This document shows positions 1 to 6,047 of a DNA stretch of 8,909 nucleotides, in pieces; the stretch's first letter is position 1, and each line of letters starts with the position of its first letter. Origin of the DNA: Chloroflexota bacterium (GTDB lineage Bacteria > Chloroflexota > Anaerolineae > Promineifilales > Promineifilaceae); contig JAAEOP010000236.1 of the NCBI GenBank assembly GCA_024223125.1, positions 1-8,909 of the forward strand, given 5' to 3'. Both the position numbers and the translations under genes were made by a program. The notes beneath the pieces are model-generated. The model searched no databases, was not told the origin of the DNA, and worked only from the letters and a program-made list of their open reading frames with translations.

Positions 1-1
1 A

Positions 2-982
2 ACGCGCAGCCTACATGAACTGCGCGCCATCTGGGAAAACTCCACCAAGCATGTGCAGACGGAAAGCGTTTATTCCGAGCGTGAGGCATGGGCGGCTGTG
101 GAGATGGCAACGGCCGTTGCCGGAGGCCAAGAAGAGCTGCGTCGCCGTCCCGTACTTTCCATCATGCAATGCACTGCGCCGCCGTTGGGACACGATGGCG
201 GCAGCCTGGATGCGGCGCTAATTGCGGCCGAGGCCGGTTTGCCGACCGGTTTCATGACCATGACCTCCTGCGCCTCCACCGCCCCCGTCACCCTGGCTGG
301 AAATCTGGTGGTGGGCAACGCCGAAGTCATCAGCGCGTTAGCTTTGATTCAACTGGCCCACCCCGGCGCGCCCGTGTTTTACGCAGCGGCGCAGACGGCG
401 ATGGATTTGCGTTCAGGCGCGTACACTGGCGGCGGGCCGGAAGATTTTCTATTCGGCGCCGCTACCAACATTTTGGCCGACTTTTACAATGTGCCGCTGT
501 CCATGGGATCGTTTGCCACAGGAGCCAAAGAGCCAAACTGGCAGGCCGGCATTGACAATAGCATGTCTACTTTTATGGCCTGTATCTCGATGGCCGACAT
601 GTTGTTGGGCGTTGGCTTTTTGCATGGCAGCCGTATCTGGTCATTTGCCCAAATGCTCATGGATTGCGAGATTTTTGACATGATACACCAGACGATGCGC
701 GGCATCGTCGTCAATGAGGAAAACTTGGCTCTGGATGTGATCCACGCCGTTGGGCCAGGCGGCAATTTCCTGGCACAGAAGCATACCAGGCGGCACATGC
801 GCCAATTGTGGCTGCCCAAATTCATGGATCGCCGCCCGTACAATGTATGGGAAGAGAAGGGGGACGGGGCGCAAGATTGGGCTACGGCCGAAGCGCGGCG
901 CATCCTGGAAAACCACCAGCCTGAACCGCTTGATCCTAACCTGTCGGCCGAACTGGGCCGAATTATCGCCGCTGTCGAATGA
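2..982 (+). CDS. MttB-family corrinoid methyltransferase, 3' part (5' end outside window)
   Basis: This frame is open from the left edge and reads 326 residues to TGA at 980-982. An ATG at 53 is internal, because in-frame codons upstream (LHELRAIWENSTKH) continue the protein, so the gene is partial. The product is the C-terminal two thirds of an MttB/COG5598 protein, a TIM-barrel enzyme that transfers a methyl group from a quaternary or tertiary amine to a cognate corrinoid protein in the cytoplasm. Visible family landmarks, shared with the next gene, are an APVTLAGN block, an LAHPGAPV block, a TGGGPED segment and the C-terminal GGNFLAQKHTRRHM region ahead of LPKFMDRRPYNVW. There is no in-frame TAG, so no pyrrolysine in the visible part. 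The substrate cannot be told from sequence; glycine betaine, proline betaine, carnitine or another methylamine are possible. It is translationally close to the next gene (9 nt apart). Confidence 0.88.
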   Translation, partial: TRSLHELRAIWENSTKHVQTESVYSEREAWAAVEMATAVAGGQEELRRRPVLSIMQCTAPPLGHDGGSLDAALIAAEAGLPTGFMTMTSCASTAPVTLAGNLVVGNAEVISALALIQLAHPGAPVFYAAAQTAMDLRSGAYTGGGPEDFLFGAATNILADFYNVPLSMGSFATGAKEPNWQAGIDNSMSTFMACISMADMLLGVGFLHGSRIWSFAQMLMDCEIFDMIHQTMRGIVVNEENLALDVIHAVGPGGNFLAQKHTRRHMRQLWLPKFMDRRPYNVWEEKGDGAQDWATAEARRILENHQPEPLDPNLSAELGRIIAAVE

Positions 983-991
983 GGAAGAAAA

Positions 992-2458
992 ATGCAACCA
1001 AAACTTGAATTGCTTACGCCGGAATTTGTAGATCGCGTCCTGAATGAAGCGTTCCAATTACTGCTGTCGCCGGGCATTAAGGTGCAATCAGCCGAGGCGA
1101 GAAGGCTCCTGGCGACCGCCGGGGCGCAGGTAGACGAGGCCAACGAAGTAGTTTGTATCCCCGAATCTGTCGCCCGTCCGGCATTGGCGTCAGCGCCGAA
1201 CCAGTTCTTTTTATACAATCAGGCTGGAGAGGCGGCAGTGATTTATGGCGACGACGCCGTCCATTTCGATCCCGGCTCGTCGGGCGTCAATGTCTTGGAT
1301 CCGGAAACGCTAGAGCATAAACCGGCCAAAACGGCCGATTTGGTGCGCTTGATAAAAGTTGCCGAGATGCTGCCGCAGATTGACGCTCAATCAACGGCCG
1401 TTGTCTGCAACGAAGTCCCTAAAGAGATTGGAGATTTGTACCGGTTGTATCTAGTATTGCTCCACTCAGCAAAACCCATCGTCACCGGCGCCTTTTCCAC
1501 CGAAACAACGCAAACAATGATTGATATGTTGGCTATCTTTGCCGGCGGGCGCGAGAATTTGGCGCAGAAACCGCGCGCCATATTTGACGTTTGCCCCTCG
1601 CCGCCGCTCATCTGGAGTGAATTTGGCGCGCAAAATTTGATGGATTTAGCCCGGGCTGGCGTACCGGCCGAGATTATCTCCATGCCCCTGGCCGGAGCCG
1701 CCGCGCCGGTGACGCTCCTGGGTTCAGTCGTGCAACACGCCGCTGAGTGTATCAGCGGCATTACCATACACCAATTGGCTCAACCCGGTTCGCCCGTCGT
1801 CTGGGGCGGCGCGCCGGCCATTTTCGACATGCGGCATGGCACAACGCCGATGGGCGCGATTGAGACAGCGATGATTGACGCATCATATGCCCAGATTGGC
1901 AAATCATTGGGATTGCCGACCCACACCTACCTGGGAGCCAGCGACGCCAAATTGGTTGACGCGCAGGCCGGGTTGGAGAGTGGGATAACGGCCGTTATCG
2001 GCGCATTAGCCGGTATCAATATGATCTCTGGAGTGGGAATGCTGGACTTTCTGGCCTGCCAAAGCGCGGAAAAGTTGACCATTGACGCCGAAGCGATTGC
2101 CATGGCCAAACGGCTGCTGGATGGAGTGCAGGCGCGCACAGACACGCTGGCGACGGCCATGTTTGCCGGGATCAATTTCCAGGGCGATTTCTTGAAACAA
2201 AAAATAACGCGGCAATTATTCCGCAGGGAACAGTATTTACCGTCGGAGGTGATTGATCGGGGTTCGATCCGCGCCTGGCAGGCTGACGGCCGTCAAGATG
2301 CGTTTGGTCGAGCCAGAGTGAGAGTGGATAAATTGTTGGCGGCTTATGAACGGCCGTCTTTGCCCCCAGAACACGAACAAACCTTACGCCGAATGATGAC
2401 CCGCCTGGCCGCTGCCGCCGGAATGGACGAATTGCCGCTTATCACATATGAATCATGA
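992..2458 (+). CDS. MttB-family (non-pyrrolysine) corrinoid methyltransferase
   Basis: This is a complete 488-residue gene, the usual length for MttB/MtgB-type proteins. The ATG at 992 follows a GAGGA Shine-Dalgarno at 981-985 that overlaps the TGA of the upstream gene, so the two are probably co-transcribed. The sequence aligns block by block with the upstream paralogue: AAAPVTLLGS, LAQPGSPVVWGG, a DMRHGTTPMGAIE stretch, SDAKLVDAQAG, and the C-terminal GDFLKQKITRQLF followed by LPSEVIDRGS. The expected role is demethylation of a methylated amine to a corrinoid protein in the cytoplasm. It reads through without an amber codon, so it belongs to the non-Pyl subgroup, in which glycine betaine (MtgB), proline betaine (MtpB) and carnitine (MtcB) enzymes are known. 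No corrinoid protein or MtvA/MtqA-type partner lies in the window. The two proteins are diverged paralogues, not copies, and may have different substrates or be subunits of one enzyme. Confidence 0.9.
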   Translation: MQPKLELLTPEFVDRVLNEAFQLLLSPGIKVQSAEARRLLATAGAQVDEANEVVCIPESVARPALASAPNQFFLYNQAGEAAVIYGDDAVHFDPGSSGVNVLDPETLEHKPAKTADLVRLIKVAEMLPQIDAQSTAVVCNEVPKEIGDLYRLYLVLLHSAKPIVTGAFSTETTQTMIDMLAIFAGGRENLAQKPRAIFDVCPSPPLIWSEFGAQNLMDLARAGVPAEIISMPLAGAAAPVTLLGSVVQHAAECISGITIHQLAQPGSPVVWGGAPAIFDMRHGTTPMGAIETAMIDASYAQIGKSLGLPTHTYLGASDAKLVDAQAGLESGITAVIGALAGINMISGVGMLDFLACQSAEKLTIDAEAIAMAKRLLDGVQARTDTLATAMFAGINFQGDFLKQKITRQLFRREQYLPSEVIDRGSIRAWQADGRQDAFGRARVRVDKLLAAYERPSLPPEHEQTLRRMMTRLAAAAGMDELPLITYES

Positions 2459-2490
2459 TTAGAGTTGTTCCTGAATAACTCATTCAGGCA

Positions 2491-2518
2491 GGGGATTCCC
2501 GCCTTCGCGGGAATCCCC
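2491..2518. repeat. perfect 12-bp hairpin, REP-like
   Basis: GGGGATTCCCGC (2491-2502) and GCGGGAATCCCC (2507-2518) are exact complements around a CTTC loop. This GATTCCCGC..GCGGGAAT palindrome type is dispersed in many bacterial genomes. On the plus strand no U-tract follows directly, so it is more like a REP-type intergenic repeat than a terminator by itself. Confidence 0.6.
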
Positions 2519-2537
2519 TCTGGTAAAAAAGATGGAT

Positions 2538-2570
2538 GCCTGCCTTGTATGACAATGGCAGGCGTTTTAT
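2538..2570 (+). terminator. intrinsic terminator of the mttB-like pair
   Basis: GCCTGCC-TTGT (2538-2548) pairs with ACAA-T-GGCAGGC (2552-2563) with a single bulged T and an ATG loop, followed at once by GTTTTATT. It lies 80 nt after the MttB stop codon. Read from the other strand, the stem is followed a few bases later by a run of six T (from A6 at 2525-2530), so it may also stop the convergent AraC transcript. Confidence 0.7.
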
Positions 2571-2585
2571 TAATTGGGAGCAACT

Positions 2586-2677
2586 CTATTGCTTCTTACG
2601 GAAATCTCCGGGCGATCTGCCCATTATTTGCTTGAACACCCGTGAAAAATAGCCCACATCACTGAACCCCACCAATC
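2586..2677 (-). pseudogene. C-terminal remnant of an AraC/XylS-family regulator
   Basis: On the minus strand the frame ending in TAG at 2586-2588 reads LVGFSDVGYFSRVFKQIMGR and then SPGDFRKKQ. This matches the second helix-turn-helix and end signature of AraC/XylS regulators (GFsd.syFsr.FKk..G.sP..yR). Upstream in frame there is a TGA directly before the Leu, so about nine tenths of a normal regulator is missing. The break lies between about 2677 and the attC R box at 2690-2696, where the cassette array starts. The most economical reading is a chromosomal regulator gene, adjacent to and convergent with the methyltransferases, that lost its 5' part when the array was inserted or rearranged. 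No function is expected. Confidence 0.82.
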
Positions 2678-2689
2678 AGTTCCCACACT

Positions 2690-2814
2690 GCCCAACGCTT
2701 GAAATCACGCGATTGCGGGCTGGCGATGACCGCTACAATTACCCATTTCTTTGTTAGCGTATAACCATTGTAAAAACGGGCGGTAGCAATTCGCGTGCAT
2801 TGATTTGTTAGGGC
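2690..2814 (-). other. attC site 1 (of the HXXEE cassette)
   Basis: In the minus direction the R'' box is GCCCTAAC (2807-2814) and the R' box is GTTGGGC (2690-2696). The L arms are 2786-2801 and 2701-2716. Read in the pairing register they are AATGCACGCGAATTGC and AATCACGCGATTGC, identical except for an extra G and an extra A on the R'' side arm, six bases apart. That is the canonical extrahelical pattern of attC and sets the orientation to minus. The length of 125 bp is normal. It begins about 45 bp after the stop of the HXXEE gene. Confidence 0.82.
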
Positions 2815-2858
2815 GTGTTTTGGATTAAAGACTACCTTTTTATCCAACCTATAAGGGT

Positions 2859-3476
2859 TTAGGCTTTTTCCTTCTGAACGCGCTTTCTCAAAACGCCCAA
2901 TCCCCAAACCATTATTCCCCCTTGCACTAATAGCGCAATCACAGCACCAATAATATGCGCAGTAGGAGTGATAGCGCTGAGATTGAGAAATGTGTAAATA
3001 GTGTAAATTCCAATAGGAATGTTAAGTAGTAAACTGACAACAAAACCTGGATTATAACCGAACTTGGGAAACATACCGACATGGGACAGTGCATTCACAA
3101 TAGAAAAGTATGCGGTCCATATCCCCAAGCCCAGGCCATATTTCCCGGCTAATATCGCAGACAACGGAAAGGCAATGAAGATAATCGGAATATTGATCCA
3201 GAGTGAAAACATCTTGGTCACAGGCCAATCATCTCTACTTGAACCTAACAGATTTCGGTTGAAAAACTCGGCGAAACCTCCAGGGTAAATATACTCTTCA
3301 AATTGATGAAGCCAGTACACCGGTGTTTGCAGCCAGATCAGGAATAGTAGAAAGTTGTCTTCGTAGAGATACAGATAGAGAAGTACAAAGGTGTAAATAG
3401 CCAGGAAGAGAGTGGCTTTGGGCCAGTGGTCAGCCAGCCAGCCAATTAGCCCGGTCCGTTTAGTGTGTATACCCAT
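2859..3476 (-). CDS. HXXEE-domain integral membrane protein (cassette gene)
   Basis: This 205-residue protein has the namesake motif of the HXXEE family (HQFEE, about residues 57-61) directly followed by YIYPGGF. Hydrophobic segments lie at about residues 22-37, 43-55, 91-110, 119-131, 143-162 and 170-195, so it is a polytopic inner-membrane protein. A conserved-looking N/H pair (NALSHVG) sits in the middle. The family is widespread and its biochemical role is unknown; the paired His and Glu residues suggest metal binding, which is inference. The ATG at 3476 is preceded by GGAG with a six-base spacing (3483-3486 on the plus strand). The gene is the leftmost cassette of the array, with attC 1 just downstream and attC 2 of the neighbouring cassette upstream. 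It is more AT-rich than the methyltransferase genes, as expected for acquired DNA. Confidence 0.85.
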   Translation of the reverse strand: MGIHTKRTGLIGWLADHWPKATLFLAIYTFVLLYLYLYEDNFLLFLIWLQTPVYWLHQFEEYIYPGGFAEFFNRNLLGSSRDDWPVTKMFSLWINIPIIFIAFPLSAILAGKYGLGLGIWTAYFSIVNALSHVGMFPKFGYNPGFVVSLLLNIPIGIYTIYTFLNLSAITPTAHIIGAVIALLVQGGIMVWGLGVLRKRVQKEKA

Positions 3477-3532
3477 TTTTATCTCCGTGTTCAGTCATCT
3501 TTGGTCTTGAATCAATTGCCTCTTTCGTTCCA

Positions 3533-3567
3533 AATTATACTCAAAGATTAACTTTGAGAGAACTCAA
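3533..3567 (-). promoter_or_regulatory. possible cassette-borne promoter with an inverted repeat
   Basis: On the minus strand, a TATAAT (plus 3534-3539) lies about 58 nt upstream of the HXXEE start codon. Immediately upstream is a perfect 7-bp inverted repeat CTCAAAG-ATTAA-CTTTGAG (3540-3558). A TTGAGT at 3562-3567 is the nearest -35-like hexamer, but its 22-nt spacing is too long, so the promoter is uncertain. The inverted repeat may be an operator or a small hairpin. Integron cassettes usually lack promoters, so one here would be notable. Confidence 0.3.
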
Positions 3568-3596
3568 CTTTTTTTATGTGTGTCGTCACTGTATGC

Positions 3597-3725
3597 GCCC
3601 TAACGGTTGAGCTAAGCCGCAATGCGGCTGACACAGTGATACGAATCTTGACCCGAATCGCTCAAAATAAAAATGGCCTCAAGATAAACCTCGATAGCAT
3701 TGTCGGCTTCAGCGATTTGTTATGC
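3597..3725 (-). other. attC site 2 (of the EEP lipoprotein cassette)
   Basis: In the minus direction the R'' box is GCATAAC (3719-3725) and the R' box is GTTAGGGC (3597-3604). The L arms are at 3698-3713 and 3611-3624. The R''-side arm reads GCTGAAGCCGACAATG against GCTAAGCCGCAATG on the other arm. The only differences are an extra G and an extra A, separated by AAGCCG, as in the classic aadA-type site. The site is 129 bp long and starts 34 bp after the stop codon of the lipoprotein gene. Confidence 0.9.
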
Positions 3726-3759
3726 GGCACTCGCCCTCTTTCACGAAAATTGTCTGCCC

Positions 3760-4860
3760 CTACTGGCCCGGCCTCTTGTTGTCTCGGAATTCGATGTCAA
3801 CCACCAGCGGAAGATGGTCGTAGCGCCCTGTCTCAGGGGCCAGCATTACATCGCCCGCTTTCAATCCAGATCCTGCGAGTTCCGCTTCCGTCATGACTGT
3901 GGTATTCAAGACAAAGGCATGACTGACGGCGATAACGCTGTCGGTGTACAAGATGCGATCCAGCGCTCCCGGATTGAATTCTTGCGTATCGTCACGCCAG
4001 GTGTAAACATCTTCCCCGCTGGCGTTATGACGTGGCAAGGCATCTGCCAAAGATGTGTCATCCCAGTCGGGCGCGATGTCAGCCCCATATTCGTCCTCGT
4101 TCACAATGTCGCCCGTGAGCAGCGTCGTCAGATGGTAGGCTGGATCCGTGTCGTATACGTTGAAATCGCCAAGCATGACAATCGGCGTATTTGACGGTAG
4201 GTCAATCTCGCCTCCTGGAGTCCTGATGTCACGAATCCACCCCATGACCGCATCGGCATGCTCCTGTCTGGCCTCAATGTTTGCTTGGCCTCCCTTGGCT
4301 TGAAAGTGAGCACAGACCAGATACAGATCCTCCTCGTAATTGGCAGCGGACAAGTCCACCAGAGCCAGGGCATGACCAAAGTTCGTGATGTTCCCATAAT
4401 GTACAAGTTCCTCAGCGCGCATTACCAAATCGAAGCGTGTCGCGATGACATTATCCTGTCCACTGTGGGTTTGCCATGTCTTCCCATTGCCCAGAGGTAT
4501 GGCGGCATCCAAAATGCTGCCAACCTGCTGCGGATCACGAACGGGGTTGATTTCCTGAAGACAGATGATATCCGGGTCAATCGCCTTCACAATCCGCACA
4601 AACTCAGCAGGTTTGCTGTCACTACGCCACTGGTCATTCTGCGGATCGTCATCCGAAAAGATCGAGTCCCAACCAACGTTGAAACTCATCACTCGGATAT
4701 GCTGCAATGAGGGTTTCTGCATAAACTCAGGAATAGAGCCTTGCTCGGGGATAGGTTGAGACCTACAACCAGCCACAAGCAAAATCAGGAGGACAATGAG
4801 CAGAGACACTCGCTTGCTCTTGACTCTTTCAGTATTGGGAGAAATGCCGATCATTCTCAT
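3760..4860 (-). CDS. secreted lipoprotein, endonuclease/exonuclease/phosphatase family (cassette gene)
   Basis: The protein is a 366-residue member of the EEP (PF03372) metal-dependent phosphoesterase superfamily. Residues 1-31 form a signal peptide ending in the lipobox LVAGC, with Cys32 as the lipidated residue, so it should act outside the cytoplasm, anchored to a membrane. The catalytic signatures run in order: MSFNVGWD (Asn61), ICLQEINP (Glu103), CAHFQAKGG (His185), MLGDFNVYDTDP (Asp232, Asn234), GALDRILY and RYDHLPLVVDI (Asp348-His349). All key residues are present, so it is likely active, on nucleic acid, phosphoinositide or a sphingomyelinase-like substrate; sequence does not decide. 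The frame is open to 5034, but that extension runs through attC 3, so the start was placed at ATG 4858-4860. AAAGGGA precedes it and the signal peptide begins just after it; ATG 4852-4854 is an alternative. Confidence 0.85.
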   Translation of the reverse strand: MRMIGISPNTERVKSKRVSLLIVLLILLVAGCRSQPIPEQGSIPEFMQKPSLQHIRVMSFNVGWDSIFSDDDPQNDQWRSDSKPAEFVRIVKAIDPDIICLQEINPVRDPQQVGSILDAAIPLGNGKTWQTHSGQDNVIATRFDLVMRAEELVHYGNITNFGHALALVDLSAANYEEDLYLVCAHFQAKGGQANIEARQEHADAVMGWIRDIRTPGGEIDLPSNTPIVMLGDFNVYDTDPAYHLTTLLTGDIVNEDEYGADIAPDWDDTSLADALPRHNASGEDVYTWRDDTQEFNPGALDRILYTDSVIAVSHAFVLNTTVMTEAELAGSGLKAGDVMLAPETGRYDHLPLVVDIEFRDNKRPGQ

Positions 4861-4892
4861 TTTCCCTTTCACACCTGGAATTACGCCGTGCC

Positions 4893-5053
4893 GCCTAACG
4901 ATGGCGTAAGCTGCCCGCCGACTTAGCAAGCGCAACCCAATTTTACCCTGAAAAAACTGAGCAAAAATCGCGCCGCATACCCAGAGCCAAAGATTGCATT
5001 TGGCGCGCCGATCCTCTGCTGTGCAGCAGGTCATGGTTCACGCGGGGTTAGGC
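4893..5053 (-). other. attC site 3 (of the 59-residue cassette)
   Basis: In the minus direction R'' is GCCTAAC (5047-5053) and R' is GTTAGGC (4893-4899), exact complements. The L arms are 5026-5043 and 4904-4918. GCGTGAACCATGACCTGC against GCGTAAGCTGCCCGC match with extra G, A and A on the R'' side and two mismatches. At 161 bp it is a long attC. Its R''-side half (4982-5053) is a close relative of the same half of attC 5 (6099-6168). Confidence 0.8.
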
Positions 5054-5227
5054 GTTTTCGTACCAAACTGAAATGTAGAGTTTAGTATCATGTAGGCTTC
5101 CACCGCTTGCGGACTGCCTAATATCAATGATCTTGATTTTTAGATTTTGTTCCAGCCAAGTGTTCACTTCTTCTTCTAATTCAAATATTTTCTTCGAACC
5201 TTCTTTTCCAAACAGTTTCATCTTCAT
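5048..5227 (-). CDS. small acidic protein of 59 residues (cassette gene)
   Basis: This short frame encodes MKMKLFGKEG..(59 aa)..ISVWYENA and is a convincing cassette gene. It begins at ATG 5225-5227 behind a strong AGAAGGAG ribosome site (5234-5241), fills the space between attC 4 and attC 3, and its TAA stop (5048-5050) lies inside the R'' box of its own attC, as often seen in compact cassettes. The pattern is a short beta strand (MKLF), a Glu-rich helix ending in VNTWLEQN, then strands IKIIDIRQS and KLYISVWYE. It resembles small Cse60-like/phage-type proteins with the layout K.F..LE..IN.WL..I.DI..S. That likeness is by eye only, and no function can be given. There is no signal peptide or membrane segment. 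Confidence 0.75.
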   Translation of the reverse strand: MKMKLFGKEGSKKIFELEEEVNTWLEQNLKIKIIDIRQSASGGSLHDTKLYISVWYENA

Positions 5228-5255
5228 TTCTTTCTCCTTCTGATTTTGTGATAAC

Positions 5256-5386
5256 GCCTAACGGTTTGCGTTACCTGCTGGTGGGTGGGATGTGGACAAC
5301 GTCATTATAGCGGTATTTGCTTCAGCCAGAATCAACCTTTTTTTATCGAAGTGAATCCCACCAGTCAAGTACACGCTTTGTTAGGC
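5256..5386 (-). other. attC site 4 (of the SET-domain cassette)
   Basis: R'' GCCTAAC (5380-5386) and R' GTTAGGC (5256-5262) are exact complements on the minus strand. The L arms are 5357-5376 and 5268-5285. They pair along their length apart from one mismatch and an extra G and extra A on the R'' arm, six bases apart. This is the cleanest attC in the window. It is 131 bp long and starts 22 bp downstream of the SET gene stop. Confidence 0.93.
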
Positions 5387-5408
5387 GTCTGAATAAAGAC
5401 TGACACTG

Positions 5409-5945
5409 CTATAACCAATCCCACTTCACGCCATACTCCTCGCACAGAGCGTCATAGTACGGGGGGTCATCTACGCCGAGGTTGTAGTCGTTTGTTAGCT
5501 CCTCACCAACCTTTATGTCTCGACTCGCAATCAAGGCGAACCACTCGTCAACGAGCGCTTCTGTGACGTCCCGCACCGAAGTGACGCGTGGAGCTTGATA
5601 GTTTCCAATATGGTTGATCGTCATCACAGTTGGTTGGCTCGAGTGATTGATCAGTGCACCGTCGTCAACCACCCTGATGATGTAGCCAGGGAATTCAAAA
5701 ACGCTATGCACGTGCTCCAGCTCGTAGACTGCATCACTGTGCGACAGTTTCGCCAAGAGTTGCTTAAACGATCGCTCGTTGTGAACTTCGTACTGCCCGG
5801 GAACATAACGCCATACGATCGCCCCCTTGGGTATCGCGGCAGCGGCGAATACGCCCCGCCCCTTTTCAGGCGTGACGCGAATTGTGTACGGATAACAAAG
5901 TCCTGTGTTTTCGTTCAAAGCTATCTCAGCCGCGTAATGCGCCAC
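5409..5945 (-). CDS. SET-domain protein, putative lysine methyltransferase (cassette gene)
   Basis: The product (178 residues from the first GTG) is almost entirely a SET domain. Visible are the N-terminal strand and turn VTPEKGRGVFAAAAIPKGAIVW (about 24-45, broken here as the GRGVFA and IPKG motifs), the SAM-binding and pseudoknot motif ALINHSSQPT (Asn100-His101), and the C-terminal IKVGEELTNDYN (about 144-155) with the Tyr154 expected at the active site. SET proteins transfer methyl groups from SAM to lysine side chains. The usual NHSCxPN is NHSSQPT here, so the conserved Cys and second Asn are changed. No pre-SET or zinc-binding cysteine cluster is present. The start is unsettled: GTG 5945 lies inside an attC-like unit, and a TTG about 27 nt downstream with GAG ahead of it is an alternative that keeps the domain whole. 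Cassette attC 4 follows the stop. Confidence 0.8.
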   Translation of the reverse strand: MAHYAAEIALNENTGLCYPYTIRVTPEKGRGVFAAAAIPKGAIVWRYVPGQYEVHNERSFKQLLAKLSHSDAVYELEHVHSVFEFPGYIIRVVDDGALINHSSQPTVMTINHIGNYQAPRVTSVRDVTEALVDEWFALIASRDIKVGEELTNDYNLGVDDPPYYDALCEEYGVKWDWL

Positions 5946-5989
5946 TCACCTGCCCATCGCAGGTGGGTCGGGTACAGGGCATGTTAGGC
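5932..5989 (-). other. attC-like 58-bp unit, copy A
   Basis: In the minus direction R'' is GCCTAAC (5983-5989) and the R'-like end is ATTACGC (5932-5938). Between them are pairing arms around ACCTGC-CCATC-GCAGGT. The invariant GTT of an active R' box is ATT here, so recombination at this end is doubtful. It is a near copy of the unit at 7102-7159, with three differences over about 68 bp including the flanking CGCGCCAGCG. The GTG proposed as SET start lies inside it. Confidence 0.6.
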
Positions 5990-6031
5990 CGCGCCAGCGG
6001 CCCCTGCATCCGAGTGAGTGGCGCATTACGC
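5932..6031. repeat. perfect 18-bp inverted repeat
   Basis: gcgtaatgcgccactcac at 5932-5949 is the exact reverse complement of 6014-6031. The two copies enclose the R'' end of the 58-bp attC-like unit and about 25 bp beyond it. The right copy looks like an inverted duplicate of the left end of the unit. Confidence 0.85.
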
Positions 6032-6047
6032 TGGAGCGCCAGCGACG

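Larger units (their letters stand above)
2460..2588. repeat. TA-bounded palindromic element with three internal hairpins (MITE-like or complex terminator)
   Basis: The outer arms 2460-2471 (TAGAGTTGTTCC) and 2577-2588 (GGAGCAACTCTA) pair over 12 positions with one T-G wobble. Both ends carry TA. Inside are three hairpins: CTGAAT/ATTCAG (2471-2476 with 2482-2487), a perfect 12-bp stem (2491-2502 with 2507-2518), and GCCTGCCTTGT/ACAATGGCAGGC (2538-2563). Folded, this gives a multi-branched cruciform. It fills the gap between the MttB gene (stop at 2458) and the minus-strand AraC remnant, whose TAG stop (2586-2588) lies inside the right outer arm. The TA ends would fit a Tc1/IS630-type MITE; a bidirectional terminator assembled from repeats is the alternative. 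Confidence 0.55.

Noticed and set aside
484..1218. 244-residue minus-strand ORF
   Set aside because: It is antisense to the two methyltransferase genes, which show clear family blocks; the open frame is a by-product of GC-rich codon use.
2659..2907. 82-residue minus-strand ORF
   Set aside because: It runs through attC 1 and out of frame through the AraC remnant; its sequence is explained by those features and it has no ribosome site of note.
3700..4194. 164-residue plus-strand ORF
   Set aside because: It lies antisense to the EEP gene, whose catalytic motifs are intact, and begins inside attC 2.
4861..5034. N-terminal extension of the EEP lipoprotein to 5034
   Set aside because: These codons translate attC 3, and the signal peptide and ribosome site place the start at 4860.
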